From contig JADJUS010000004.1 of the NCBI GenBank assembly GCA_016716905.1, positions 1,798,001-1,862,000 of the forward strand: a stretch of DNA of 64,000 nt, read 5' to 3'. The notes under the pieces were generated by a model, which was not told the origin of the DNA, searched no databases, and saw only the letters and a program-made list of their open reading frames with translations. The stretch is from Acidobacteriota bacterium. Its GTDB lineage: Bacteria; Acidobacteriota; Vicinamibacteria; Vicinamibacterales; SCN-69-37. This document shows positions 1 through 9,308 of the stretch, piece by piece; position 1 is the stretch's first letter, and each line of letters begins with the position of its first letter. A program made the position numbers and the translations under genes.

Positions 1-760
1 CCCTGTTGAACCGTTGTTGGTTGACGTACACCCCCCACGACTCGCCGTTGATGACCACACGCATGTAGTTGGCCTTGAGCGCCGGCAGATACTGCCTGAC
101 CATGTCGAGGTAGACCATCGATCGCAGAAACGTGGGATCGGAGTGAGCGTTGAGAAAGGTCAGATCCGAATAGCCCTCAAGCCGCTGGTCGGCGTTCACG
201 TGATCCACGGACACACTCAGCGAGCGCTTGCGGCCTCGAGCCACGCTGAAGAAGGAACTGTTTCCACGGAACTGGAGGCCGACATTCGGGTAGCTCTTTC
301 CGTCCACGCGCATGGTGGCCGGCACTTCGATGTCCGTGTGGTAAAACGCCTCCATGTCCTCTTCCCACCCGGCGTCCGGGAAATCCAGGAACACCGTGCG
401 CAGGGTGGCCGGGTCATAGAGCGGCTTGCCCGGGTGATTCTGCACATCGGCTGGAGTCATGCGCGGGCCAGGTTCAACGGGTGTGGCTACCGACGCCCCA
501 CGACCGCCTCGCCCGGCCCGAAGCTCGGCAATCCGCACGCGGGCAGCCGTCCGTTCGGTCAGGTTCAGCCAGCCGTTTTTGTCCTGGTCAAACTGCTTGA
601 GCAACTCGAGATCAGGCGTGCGCCCCTGCGGCGGTGACGGTGCGCCACCCTGCCTCCCCTGCGCCGGGGGCGGTGGTGCGCCTTGCGGCGGCCCGACCTG
701 CGCGAATATGAACGACCACGAGGCGACACACAGAGCGACAACGCTGGCCACACGTTTCAT
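1..760 (-). CDS. CotH kinase family protein (partial, C-terminus beyond window)
   Basis: The reading frame runs leftward from ATG 760 and is still open at base 1 (253 codons seen). It begins with a signal peptide (MKRVASVVALCVASWSFIFA), then a Gly/Pro/Gln-rich linker and an EF-hand-like loop (DQDKNGWLN). From about residue 115 it matches the start of the CotH family: a beta-rich segment, RGNSSFFSVARGRKRSL, then LNAHSDPTFLRSMVY and NYMRVVINGESWGVYVNQQ. CotH proteins are secreted atypical kinases. The catalytic lysine and aspartates lie partly beyond the edge, so activity cannot be judged. A TATAAT (minus, 795-790) gives a short untranslated leader. Confidence 0.85.
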   Translation of the reverse strand, partial: MKRVASVVALCVASWSFIFAQVGPPQGAPPPPAQGRQGGAPSPPQGRTPDLELLKQFDQDKNGWLNLTERTAARVRIAELRAGRGGRGASVATPVEPGPRMTPADVQNHPGKPLYDPATLRTVFLDFPDAGWEEDMEAFYHTDIEVPATMRVDGKSYPNVGLQFRGNSSFFSVARGRKRSLSVSVDHVNADQRLEGYSDLTFLNAHSDPTFLRSMVYLDMVRQYLPALKANYMRVVINGESWGVYVNQQRFNR

Positions 761-784
761 CCAAGAGACTCCAGACTCGAGGTA

Positions 785-810
785 GCGGGATTATAGGCCT
801 ACACTAGGGC
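785..810. promoter_or_regulatory. Back-to-back divergent -10 boxes for CotH and the MBL gene
   Basis: Between the divergent genes the minus strand reads TATAAT at 795-790, facing cotH, and the plus strand reads TACACT at 800-805, facing the gene at 811. The plus-strand box ends only 5 nt before the GTG start, so its transcript should begin at or next to the start codon. No clear -35 box is visible for either. The assignment rests on motif and spacing alone. Confidence 0.5.
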
Positions 811-2034
811 GTGTTTCAGCCGACTCTCTTCGCTCGGGGGCCCCGGGCTTCAGCCCGGGACGCGTGGCGGCTGCCAGTCGCCCTTCTGGTGGCCGTCACC
901 TCGGTGGGTTGCGCGACCTTCTCGATCAAGACGGACAGTTGCCCGGCTTACCCCGGGCCGACGCCGATGGCGCCGGCCTCCGCGGCAGCCGCATCAACTG
1001 CGAGCCCCGGCACGGCCCAGGTGAAGGTGCAGTATCTGGGCGTCGGCGGCTTCCTCGTGCAGCGGGGCGACGACGTGGTGTTGTTTGGACCGGTGTATTC
1101 GAATCCGAGCCTGCTGGAGGCGATGGGCGACCACCAGATTCGCACCAATCGCGCGCTGGTCGATCGCCTCCTGCCGCGCGAAGCCACCCAGGCCCAGGCC
1201 ATCGTCATCGGCCACTCGCACTACGACCATCTGCTCGACACGCCGTATATCGCGAACGCGCATGCAAAGAACGCGACGGTGTATGGGAGCCGGACGACCG
1301 CGTCGCTCATCGCGTCCAGCCTTCCCGCGGCGCGGCTTGTAGACGTGGGCCCGGCGGCTGTCATGGGGCAGTCCGTCGCGATCAACGCGCGGATGCGCCT
1401 GTGGCCGATTCGCTCCGAACACGCCGACCAGTTCCGTGTGAAGGTGCCGCTGACGGGCGTCAACATTCCGTTCCACGTGTGGCGGGGCGAGGTGGCCGAG
1501 CCACTGTCGGCGCTTCCGTCCAACGCCAGTGAATGGGCCGAAGGCGAAGTGTTTTCATACCTGCTCGACTTTCTGGATGACCAGGGCCGGGTGGAGTTTC
1601 GCGTGTACTACCAGGACTCGGGCACCGACGCGCCGGTAGGTTTCCCCTGGGGCGGGAAGGAACCGCCTGATGGCAAGCGTGTGGATGTGTCGCTGATTTG
1701 CCTGGGCGGCGACTTCGAGCACCTCCACGACCATCCCGAGGGCATCATCAAGGCGACGCGGCCTCGCTTCCTGCTGCTGGGCCATTGGGAAAACTTCTTT
1801 GTGCCGCAGGACGACATCTGCCGCACGAGCAAAGTCGCGGCCATCCCGCTGCAGGACACGCACTATTTCATCCGCCGCGCGAAGGCGGCCATGAAAAGCG
1901 CGAAGCTGGACGGCAAACCCATCGTCCCCTGCCCCACGGCCTCGGTATTCAACTTCCCGATTGATCCCGCCGGCGACGCCGCCGTCCACAAAGCGCTGAA
2001 GAAACCTGGCGCCACGTACGAGTGCGGCCGATAG
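811..2034 (+). CDS. MBL-fold metallo-hydrolase-like lipoprotein
   Basis: A 407-aa protein with a GTG start and a lipobox-like sequence (VAVTSVGC, Cys near residue 34), so probably a lipoprotein. The metallo-beta-lactamase signature HSHYDH lies at about residue 133; a later GHW and a C-terminal DTHYF may supply other ligands. Sequence between them is poorly conserved with characterised enzymes, so the substrate is unknown. It starts 5 nt after a -10-like TACACT, with no Shine-Dalgarno sequence, which points to leaderless translation. The following gene starts 18 nt downstream but has its own TACAAT box. Confidence 0.75.
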   Translation: MFQPTLFARGPRASARDAWRLPVALLVAVTSVGCATFSIKTDSCPAYPGPTPMAPASAAAASTASPGTAQVKVQYLGVGGFLVQRGDDVVLFGPVYSNPSLLEAMGDHQIRTNRALVDRLLPREATQAQAIVIGHSHYDHLLDTPYIANAHAKNATVYGSRTTASLIASSLPAARLVDVGPAAVMGQSVAINARMRLWPIRSEHADQFRVKVPLTGVNIPFHVWRGEVAEPLSALPSNASEWAEGEVFSYLLDFLDDQGRVEFRVYYQDSGTDAPVGFPWGGKEPPDGKRVDVSLICLGGDFEHLHDHPEGIIKATRPRFLLLGHWENFFVPQDDICRTSKVAAIPLQDTHYFIRRAKAAMKSAKLDGKPIVPCPTASVFNFPIDPAGDAAVHKALKKPGATYECGR

Positions 2035-2052
2035 CCCTACAATATGCCCGAC

Positions 2053-3645
2053 ATGCACAAGATCTCATTGGCGCTTTCCGCGGCAGCACTGAGTTCCCTG
2101 GCCATCGTCCTCGCCGCAGCGCCCAGCGCGCCAGTCGCTGATCGCACGTGCGCCACAAGCACCACGCTCGAGGCGCTGGCCACATGCATTCGCACCCAGA
2201 TGCCGCAGTCGGGCTCCAACGGCTTCGTCGAGCCGAGTCTGGCCGAACAGGCGGACTGGCGATGGACCGTCAACCAGATGTTGGGCGGCGCCTGCAACTT
2301 CGCTCTGCCGAGCACCATGAACGGCATCGCGCAGGTCAGGACGTTCACCGATTCCGGCAATGGGCGCGCCTACTGCCTGCTCATGGAAGTGGCCGACGCG
2401 AACAACAACGGCTACGTAGACCGCGGGTGGGGCACGTTCATCACCTACGATGGCGCCACCAGAGAGATCAGCCACCAGGCACCCCATCCGATCTCCGACA
2501 GTACGACCGAAAGTCAGGCGATGGGCGTGTTCAAGGGCACGGATTCGCGCAGCTACCTGATGGCCGGCGCGCATCGGCTGGCGAATGCGGCGGCAAGCAC
2601 CTGCCAGGCCTCGTACGGACAGGCCGACGCGGCGCACAACACGGCCAACATGTTCCACGCGACGAACCTTGAGCTCATGGCGTGGTACGGTGCCAACGAC
2701 TGGCACGCCATCCAGTGGCACGGGATGGCGGCCGATACCTGCGCCAACACGGATGTGTATCTGTCGCATGGCAGGAACGTGACGCCCACAGCGGGCGACC
2801 CCGTTTCGGTGCTGCGGTCAAACGCGTTGTCGGACCACCCGTCATGGGACCTTGATGTGACCGGCGCGGGCGTCTGCAGCCTGAACGGCACCGACAACAC
2901 GCAGGGCCGCGTGATCAATGGAGTGCCCGCGGCCAATGCCTGCGGCACCTCGGCCACCGGCTACACGGGCCGGTTCCTCCATATCGAACAGGACCCAGGG
3001 TTCCGGAGCGCGGCCGACTGGATCGGCCCCGTCGCCGATACGTGGCCGGCGATCGCGCCTCCGACTGTGCCACCGGCGCCGAGTGGGTTAACCGCAACGG
3101 CTACCTCATCGAGCCAAATCACATTGGGCTGGGTGGACAATGCCGCGAACGAAGATGGCTTCACCATCGAACGCTCCACCGACAACAACACGTTCACGCC
3201 ACTCGCCACGGTCGCAGCGTCCGCCACTGGCGGCGTCGACACAGCCCTGACCGCGGCCACCACGTATTACTACCGGTTGCGGGCGTTCAACGTCGCCGGT
3301 GTGTCGGACTACTCAAACATCGCCAGCGCCACCACCCAAGCTCCGCCACCTCCGCCTCCGCCGACACCGCCCGCCGCACCGACAAATCTCAAGGCGCAGA
3401 CCGACCGGCGCACCATCAAGCTGACCTGGACGGCCTCATCCAGCCCGAACATCACTCACATCCGGGTGTATCGCTCCACGGTCAGCGGCGGGCCCTATGC
3501 GCTTATCGCAACGCTCCCGAAGACGACGAAGTTCACCAATACGGGGCTGACCATCGGCACCACTTACCACTACGTCGTTGCTGCCGTGAACAGCAGCGGA
3601 GCGGTGAGCGGCTACTCCAATCAAGCGTCAAAGACGGCGAGATAG
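2053..3645 (+). CDS. Secreted protein with two C-terminal fibronectin type III domains
   Basis: About 530 aa: an N-terminal signal peptide (KISLALSAAALSSLAIVLAA), a roughly 300-residue Cys-containing region with no fold I recognise (it includes DANNNGYVD, resembling a calcium loop), then two FN3 domains at about residues 340-430 and 445-530 joined by a proline-rich linker (PPPPPPPTPP). A TACAAT box at 2038-2043 directly abuts a possible ATG at 2044. Transcription from that box should start near 2050, so ATG 2053 is preferred. FN3 domains in secreted bacterial proteins usually act as spacers or carbohydrate-associated modules; the function is not known. Confidence 0.75.
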   Translation: MHKISLALSAAALSSLAIVLAAAPSAPVADRTCATSTTLEALATCIRTQMPQSGSNGFVEPSLAEQADWRWTVNQMLGGACNFALPSTMNGIAQVRTFTDSGNGRAYCLLMEVADANNNGYVDRGWGTFITYDGATREISHQAPHPISDSTTESQAMGVFKGTDSRSYLMAGAHRLANAAASTCQASYGQADAAHNTANMFHATNLELMAWYGANDWHAIQWHGMAADTCANTDVYLSHGRNVTPTAGDPVSVLRSNALSDHPSWDLDVTGAGVCSLNGTDNTQGRVINGVPAANACGTSATGYTGRFLHIEQDPGFRSAADWIGPVADTWPAIAPPTVPPAPSGLTATATSSSQITLGWVDNAANEDGFTIERSTDNNTFTPLATVAASATGGVDTALTAATTYYYRLRAFNVAGVSDYSNIASATTQAPPPPPPPTPPAAPTNLKAQTDRRTIKLTWTASSSPNITHIRVYRSTVSGGPYALIATLPKTTKFTNTGLTIGTTYHYVVAAVNSSGAVSGYSNQASKTAR

Positions 3646-3666
3646 GCAATGGGCCAATGAGGGGCC

Positions 3667-4509
3667 TTAGACCACAACCGACCGGGCAGCCAGCAGCGGA
3701 TCGGTCAGGTCTGCGCGACCATCGACTTGCACGGCCCCGTGCGCCGCGTTGCCCTTCAGTGCGTTAAACAGCAATCGCCACGCCGCATCGTCTGTCATGC
3801 GCACGCGAGCGGTTGGCGCCACCGCTGCGCCTGCGAGGATCTGCCAACCGCCACGCCGCACCAACGTCCACTGACCTCCCGACGGGCCCGTGGCATCGAT
3901 GGTGACGGTATCTCCCTCCGCGGCGTCGATATTTCGATACGCATGCGGAAGACCTCGGACCGCGATTTCCAGAACGGCGTGCAGGAAACGAGGGTCTGGG
4001 TGCGAGGCCGCACCCACGGCCAGCCGAATCTGCTGCTGGTGATGCCACAGTTCGGTAAACTCCCGGCCGACGTCGAACCAGCCCTCGGACGTCTGCTCGC
4101 CGGCCCACGACACGCCGAACAACGCGGGGGCATCCATCGGGAGGGCTTCGAAGAAAGCGGCCAACTCGATGGTCGCCTTTTCGGCGAGGTCGGTCAGAAG
4201 TCGAGGGCTCAGCCGACGGCTCGCATCCACCCAGTCGGCGTTGATGCCATTGATGAACTCCACGAACTCGCGTTCGGACCTGATTGGGCGCTTCGGCGGC
4301 GGTGGAACAAGTGCATCACGATGGAACGACAACCGCCGCATCGAGAAATCCACCACATGCGCCACCACATCACGCACGAGCCAGGTGCCTGCGATGGTCG
4401 GCTTCTCGAAGTCTGCCGGTGCGAGGCCGCGAAGCAGCGCAACGAGTTCTGTGGCGACGGGACGAAAAAGCGCACGGGTATCGGTGGGCTGCAGAGGCGT
4501 CAGAGACAT
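3667..4509 (-). CDS. DinB-like / maleylpyruvate isomerase N-terminal domain protein
   Basis: A 280-aa protein whose first 160 residues look like the DinB/MDMPI four-helix bundle (ELVALLRGLAPADFEKPTIAGTW, then VVAHVVDFSMRR). In the family, histidines in helix starts bind a metal; candidates here are the H of VVAHV and those of ELWHHQQQ. The C-terminal third resembles the SCP-2-like lobe of the TIGR03083 type. Family members include thiol-dependent isomerases and transferases, but many are uncharacterised, so no reaction is proposed. It is convergent with the FN3 gene, with a 21-nt gap. Confidence 0.65.
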   Translation of the reverse strand: MSLTPLQPTDTRALFRPVATELVALLRGLAPADFEKPTIAGTWLVRDVVAHVVDFSMRRLSFHRDALVPPPPKRPIRSEREFVEFINGINADWVDASRRLSPRLLTDLAEKATIELAAFFEALPMDAPALFGVSWAGEQTSEGWFDVGREFTELWHHQQQIRLAVGAASHPDPRFLHAVLEIAVRGLPHAYRNIDAAEGDTVTIDATGPSGGQWTLVRRGGWQILAGAAVAPTARVRMTDDAAWRLLFNALKGNAAHGAVQVDGRADLTDPLLAARSVVV

Positions 4510-4531
4510 CCGACGATTCTAGCGTGTTGGT

Positions 4532-5071
4532 TCAGATCACGTATCCCATGATCGAGGACAAGCTGCGCTCGAAGTCAGGCAGCACACCAGACCGGATCGG
4601 CTCGATCCGGGCGTGGGTGGTGCGCAGGCGCACCTGACCTTCCTTGAAGTGCAACACCTCTACGCGTCCCGTCAGTTGGTGCACCAGCCAGCACTCCCGA
4701 ACACCGTGGTCGCGAAACCAGGTCACGCGCTCGTCTGTGTCGCCAATCCGCGGCGTGGGAGACAACACCTCAACCACAAGATCAGGCGCGCCGAAGACCT
4801 TCTGTGACACCGTTGCCGCGCCGCCGTTGAGAATGACGAACAGGTCGGGCTGCACTACAAGCGGCCCATCGGCGTCGAGCACCACATCGAGAGGCGCCAG
4901 CCATACCTGGCCGAGCCGCTGCCCCACGACATGTTCATGGAGTGTCAGATACAACGAGCCCACGGCCGCCTGGTGCATCGGCGTCGGCGATTCCGCCACC
5001 CGCATCGCGCCATAGATCAACTCCTGCGGCGTCACCGATTCCGGAGTTTCGAAATACTCACGTAACGTCAT
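4532..5071 (-). CDS. Uma2 family putative endonuclease
   Basis: 179 aa with the Uma2 (DUF820) restriction-endonuclease fold. The PD-(D/E)XK-like residues are in VVQPDLFVI and APDLVVEVLSP, followed by a GVRECWLVH strand. The open frame extends to 5419, but AGGAGG sits just before ATG 5071 and homology begins there; the upstream part is Arg-rich and overlaps the Smr gene, so it is not counted. Uma2 proteins are widespread, often multicopy, and their biological role is unclear. Confidence 0.85.
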   Translation of the reverse strand: MTLREYFETPESVTPQELIYGAMRVAESPTPMHQAAVGSLYLTLHEHVVGQRLGQVWLAPLDVVLDADGPLVVQPDLFVILNGGAATVSQKVFGAPDLVVEVLSPTPRIGDTDERVTWFRDHGVRECWLVHQLTGRVEVLHFKEGQVRLRTTHARIEPIRSGVLPDFERSLSSIMGYVI

Positions 5072-5220
5072 ACGTCCTCCTGTCACTTCCCGCTCCCGCC
5101 TCAACGCCGCACTCTGCATGATCACTCTCTTCTCTTGCGTGTACCGACGACGGTGCCATCGTCGGCGGCGACTCCGCAAGTGAGAAGATCGTGCCAACGT
5201 GCCACAATGCCGTCGAACCG

Positions 5221-5775
5221 ATGGCCAATCGACGCTCACGCCCGGTCGCACCTTCGTCGCTGCCGCCATCAGAGGTGTCGCGCGGCGACATGGAGTTATT
5301 CGAACGCGAAGTAGCAGATGCGCGTCCGATAGCGAAGGACTCGCCGGAGCGCGTGACGGCAAAGCGGGACACCGCGCCGGTGTCCCGGAGTCCGGGAGTC
5401 CAGGGGTCGCCCGCCACAAGTGTAGAAGCAGGGGAAGAGGCGCTGGACTCGTATGTGGCGCCCGGTGTGGATCGTCGGGAGTTGCGGAAACTCAGGCGAG
5501 GTGACTACGCGCCTGACCTCCGGCTCGACCTGCACGGCCTGATGGCCGTGGAGGCATTGGCTCGAGTGGCACGAGTCCTCGAGGGTGCCCCCGGTCGCCG
5601 TCCCCGCTGCCTGTGTGTGGTACACGGACGCGGACTCCGCTCGGCGGGCAACCTGGCCGTGCTGAAGCCGCGCGTCCGCCAATATCTGCGCGCGCATCCG
5701 GCCGTGCTGGCGTTCAGTGATGCGCCGTCGAACGACGGTGGTCCTGGCGCGGTGTATGTGTTGTTGCGGAGATGA
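5221..5775 (+). CDS. Smr domain protein
   Basis: 184 aa from ATG 5221; an in-frame GTG at 5191 is also possible. The first 90 residues are low complexity and charged. The C-terminal Smr domain carries LDLHGL at about residue 108 and HGRGLRSAGN at about 142, the hallmark LDLHG and HGxG motifs. Smr domains nick branched DNA or cleave RNA in MutS2 and in stand-alone SmrA/SmrB-type proteins. The stand-alone form here resembles SmrA/SmrB. It is convergent with the helicase gene, which ends 3 nt away, and diverges from the Uma2 gene. Confidence 0.8.
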   Translation: MANRRSRPVAPSSLPPSEVSRGDMELFEREVADARPIAKDSPERVTAKRDTAPVSRSPGVQGSPATSVEAGEEALDSYVAPGVDRRELRKLRRGDYAPDLRLDLHGLMAVEALARVARVLEGAPGRRPRCLCVVHGRGLRSAGNLAVLKPRVRQYLRAHPAVLAFSDAPSNDGGPGAVYVLLRR

Positions 5776-5778
5776 CCG

Positions 5779-8700
5779 CTACAGCGCCATCTCTCGATAC
5801 CGGCACAGCGCATTCGCCAACTGCATCTGCGCTGGTGACTGACAGTCGGGTTCGAAGAGCCTCGGGTTGGCCACAAGGATACACAGGCACCGTGCGCGCG
5901 AAGTGGCCACGTTGAAGCGGTTGAGGCTGTAGAGGAACCCGAGGCCGCGCGGTGCATCCTCTGGCCGCGATGTGGCCATCGAGTAGATCACCACCGGGGC
6001 CTCCTGGCCCTGGAATTTGTCAACCGTGCCGACGCGGGCATCGCGCGACAGGCCATCCTGCAAACGACTCACCTGTGCGTTATACGGGGCGACGATGAGG
6101 ATGTCGGCGACGGTGAGTTGCCGTGCGGTGTCATGTTCGTCCACCCACTCGGATCCGGGCGCGAGGAGGCTGTCCACGATGCGCGCCACCTCGGCCACCT
6201 CTTCGTCCGACGCGTTGCGATTGCCCTCGTGCTCCACAGATACGATCCGCAAGCCGGCGCCACTGAACCTCTGGCCGCCACGAAGCACCTGACGCTCGAG
6301 GCTCGGCAGCGGCGTCAGGCGGTCCTCATAGAAACACTCCGACGTGAAGTCGCAGATGCTCGGAGCCAAACGCCGGGTGACACCCAGAAACTCGCCCCGC
6401 TCAGGCGGCATCGTCTTGTGCGCACCCAGCATGTGCTGCAACGCCGATTGGCCGACACCATCGGGGTGCACACCCTTTGAGGGCTGCTCGAGTTGCTGGG
6501 GATCGCCGAGCAGCACCAGCGCATCAGCCGCTACGGTGCACGCGAGTGTGTTGGCCAGCGACATCTGGCCGGCCTCGTCAACAAAGAGCACGTCTACGTC
6601 CTCGGCCTCCTTGCCGGTCCAGAACCACGCCGTTCCGCCCACCACCATCGGCGACTCGTCGTCGAACTCCTTCTCTTCGCTATCGTCGTTCTTGTTGACG
6701 TGGCGGATGGGCACGGCAAGGCCGCGCCGCTCAGGCCGCTTCGACTCCTTGCGCACGGCCTTGAGGAGATTGGCGATGGCCGCGTGGCTCAGAGCCGTGA
6801 CGCCCACGCGCTTGCCGGCCGCGACGAGGTCACAGATCATCACACCGCCCGAGTACGTTTTGCCGGTGCCGGGAGGCCCCTGAACGGCCAGCACCCGGCC
6901 TCCTTCGGGGTCCTGGAGTCCCGGGGTCCCGGAGTCGACAGGACCGAGGAGTCCCACCAGCGTCTCGACGTCGCGAAACGCCGGGGTGCGCGCTTCCAGC
7001 AGATCCATCGCCAACGGATCCGCAGCGCCGTCGGCCATTGCCATGCCGATGTCATACAGCGCGTCTTCGATGGACCTGGCGCTCACCACGTCGTGCACAA
7101 ATGCCGACACCGGACGCTGCCCGGCTCGTGCCGGCCCCACCTTGACGTCCAGCGTGCGCGACTGCCGATCGATGGCCGCCACCTCACCCCACACCTTCCC
7201 ATCCACCAGGTTGAGTTTGTTGCCTTCGCGAATGTCGCAGTCCTGCACCGGAAAGCGGAACCGCTCCACCGCTGACCCGGTCGGCCTGCCTGTGCGCTTG
7301 TGAAGCACCACTTCCACCTGCTCGACATGTTCGAGGCCCGAGACGGCTTTCCGCTCATCCATCAACGCCGCGTCGTCCAGATCCAGGAGCCGGAAGAACT
7401 CCCACCATTCGCCCCTGGCCTCTCGACGATGCCAATCGAGGAGGTAGGCCATGAGATAGAGGGCGCGGTCCCGCGCCTCAGTGCCTTGGCACTCCCCCGG
7501 GGTTAACGCCCCGGGGCTCCGTATGAGAGCCAGCAGCCGTTCGCGGAGCGCCAGGACCCGTTGCTCGCGCTCACCGACTGTTTCGGGCGCTTCCCCACTC
7601 TCCCTCTGCGGCCGGGGCACGTCGGCCCCACCGGCAACCAGTTTTTCGCGCTGCATCTCGAGCCATACCTGCAGCTGCCACGTGGAACGGACGTCGTCGC
7701 GGTTGTAGCCTTCGACGGCCGCACGCACATCGTCCGTGATCGCTCCGGGGTCGCCCGACTCAAGCGCCACCTCGATGGCCTGCCGCTCGCGACCGGCCTG
7801 CCGCAGGTCGATCTCGCGCGTGAAGCCGTAGTACTGCTCCATGTCCTTGATCGAATAACTCTCAACGCCCGCACGGATGGACTCGCGGACGACGGCGTAG
7901 AGGTCAACGAACGTTCCGGCGCGCAGCATGGTGTCGAGCGCCTCGGCGCACGTGGCGTATCGACCCGCCAGGCGCTTGAACGCCGACGGCTCGTACGGCG
8001 CGTAGTGGTAGACGTGTGCACCGGGGTTGTGCTCCACGTACCACGCGATCCTCTCCACGACCTTCTCGAACGCAGTGCGCTCATCGACGTCGGTGAAGGC
8101 CCACCGGCCTTCATAGTAGAAGTTCCCGTTGGCGTCCACCCAGCCGAGACCAAAGAGATACTCGCGGGAACCCTCGCCGGCTTCAGTGCTCAGGGCGTGC
8201 CGCGCGAAGGGGTCGCCCTCCAGGTCGAGATACAAATCGCCGGGTGATGGCGCAGGCAGTCGCTTCAAGCCGCGCAGCGGCAGCGGCGTGCCGTCGGCGG
8301 CCACATGCGGCTCCACCGGCAGCAGCTTGAACTGTGGCTCCTTCGTCACGCGCTGTTTCAACTGGAGCGCCGCCTGGTCCTGCAGCTTCACCAGCGTGTC
8401 ACGCGACCCATGAGTCGGCTTGATGCCCGCTGGCACGTCCCACTCCGCCAGTGTGGTCAGAGTGGTGACGCTGTGGGCCTCGAGTTCGCGCTTGTGATTG
8501 CGGCCGAGGTTGGCGACGAACTGGATGTGGTCGTCCTTGCGGCGCTGCGCGTTGCAGACTTCCCACCACCGGCACACGGAGCAGTGCTCAACGGGATCGG
8601 GATAGGTGGCCCTCTCCGCTGAGGCTCCGGCCCGGCTGGCTGAATCGGCCGCGTCGATCAGCTTTGCCTTGACCAGACGATAGTAGGCCGCCACTTCATC

Positions 8701-9249
8701 CACGCGATACGTGTGCGTCGCTGCGGGCGTGACGACGAGGAAGCGTTCCGGAGCACGGCTCTGCATTTCGCCGAGGAGTTCGGAGTACACGCACAGCTGG
8801 AGGATGGCGCCGGCGCGAGTCTCGCGGGCGAGTTTGGTGTCGTGGGCTTCATAGTGCCAGCCGCCGAGCGCGCTGTCACCGGCCACCTTCACCAGCACGT
8901 CGGCGTATCCTGACCAGGTGTCGTTGCCCAGTGCGGCCTGGACGATGACATCGGCGCCGCGGCGCATGGCGTCGAGACTTCTCGCCACCTTGCCGGCCAT
9001 CGGAGCCTTCGGGTCTTTGAACGGTGTCAGGTCCTCGACGGTCAGTCCCTGCGCACGCAGGCTGGCCACGTACCGCTGTTCGTGCTCCTCGCCGCGTTTG
9101 CGAAGTTGGTCGGCCAGCGGGTCGCTGTAGGTCGGCTTCGTGCGCAGCCCGCGTACCGCGTCGAGCTCCAGCGTCAGCGTGTGCCGGCACGCCAGGAAGT
9201 TCGCCAGGTCGGTCGGAGAAAAGACGCCCCCTCTGTCACTGATGCGCAT
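5779..9249 (-). CDS. TM0106-type RecB-like nuclease / RNase H-like exonuclease / SF1 helicase
   Basis: A single 1156-aa polypeptide with three parts. (1) An N-terminal RecB/Cas4-like nuclease (about 1-240): FLACRHTLTLEL supplies the first Cys and HCSVCRWWEVC the other three of a likely Fe-S cluster, with an HDTKLA nuclease motif between. (2) A YprB-type RNase H-like 3'-5' exonuclease (about 340-530): DLYLDLEGDPF, YHYAPYEPSAFKRL and YNRDDVRSTW fit Exo I-III. (3) A C-terminal SF1 helicase: GPPGTGKT at about 790, FVDEAGQMS, and VGTVDKFQGQE near the end. A DNA repair or degradation role is likely; it is also plausible as an anti-invader nuclease. No partner gene is seen beside it. Confidence 0.9.
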   Translation of the reverse strand: MRISDRGGVFSPTDLANFLACRHTLTLELDAVRGLRTKPTYSDPLADQLRKRGEEHEQRYVASLRAQGLTVEDLTPFKDPKAPMAGKVARSLDAMRRGADVIVQAALGNDTWSGYADVLVKVAGDSALGGWHYEAHDTKLARETRAGAILQLCVYSELLGEMQSRAPERFLVVTPAATHTYRVDEVAAYYRLVKAKLIDAADSASRAGASAERATYPDPVEHCSVCRWWEVCNAQRRKDDHIQFVANLGRNHKRELEAHSVTTLTTLAEWDVPAGIKPTHGSRDTLVKLQDQAALQLKQRVTKEPQFKLLPVEPHVAADGTPLPLRGLKRLPAPSPGDLYLDLEGDPFARHALSTEAGEGSREYLFGLGWVDANGNFYYEGRWAFTDVDERTAFEKVVERIAWYVEHNPGAHVYHYAPYEPSAFKRLAGRYATCAEALDTMLRAGTFVDLYAVVRESIRAGVESYSIKDMEQYYGFTREIDLRQAGRERQAIEVALESGDPGAITDDVRAAVEGYNRDDVRSTWQLQVWLEMQREKLVAGGADVPRPQRESGEAPETVGEREQRVLALRERLLALIRSPGALTPGECQGTEARDRALYLMAYLLDWHRREARGEWWEFFRLLDLDDAALMDERKAVSGLEHVEQVEVVLHKRTGRPTGSAVERFRFPVQDCDIREGNKLNLVDGKVWGEVAAIDRQSRTLDVKVGPARAGQRPVSAFVHDVVSARSIEDALYDIGMAMADGAADPLAMDLLEARTPAFRDVETLVGLLGPVDSGTPGLQDPEGGRVLAVQGPPGTGKTYSGGVMICDLVAAGKRVGVTALSHAAIANLLKAVRKESKRPERRGLAVPIRHVNKNDDSEEKEFDDESPMVVGGTAWFWTGKEAEDVDVLFVDEAGQMSLANTLACTVAADALVLLGDPQQLEQPSKGVHPDGVGQSALQHMLGAHKTMPPERGEFLGVTRRLAPSICDFTSECFYEDRLTPLPSLERQVLRGGQRFSGAGLRIVSVEHEGNRNASDEEVAEVARIVDSLLAPGSEWVDEHDTARQLTVADILIVAPYNAQVSRLQDGLSRDARVGTVDKFQGQEAPVVIYSMATSRPEDAPRGLGFLYSLNRFNVATSRARCLCILVANPRLFEPDCQSPAQMQLANALCRYREMAL

Positions 9250-9308
9250 TGATACTCACGTTAGCGCCTGACTATGACACGGCGGGTCACACGCGGGTCG
9301 CGGCCTCC

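Noticed and set aside
14..637. Plus-strand ORF of 207 codons at the left edge
   Set aside because: It is antisense to the CotH-like frame, which has a signal peptide and clear family motifs; the plus-strand protein is Arg/His-rich without motifs.
4532..5419. Longer 295-aa form of the Uma2 protein
   Set aside because: The extra 116 residues are Arg/Ser-rich, overlap the Smr gene, and a strong AGGAGG precedes the inner ATG at 5071.
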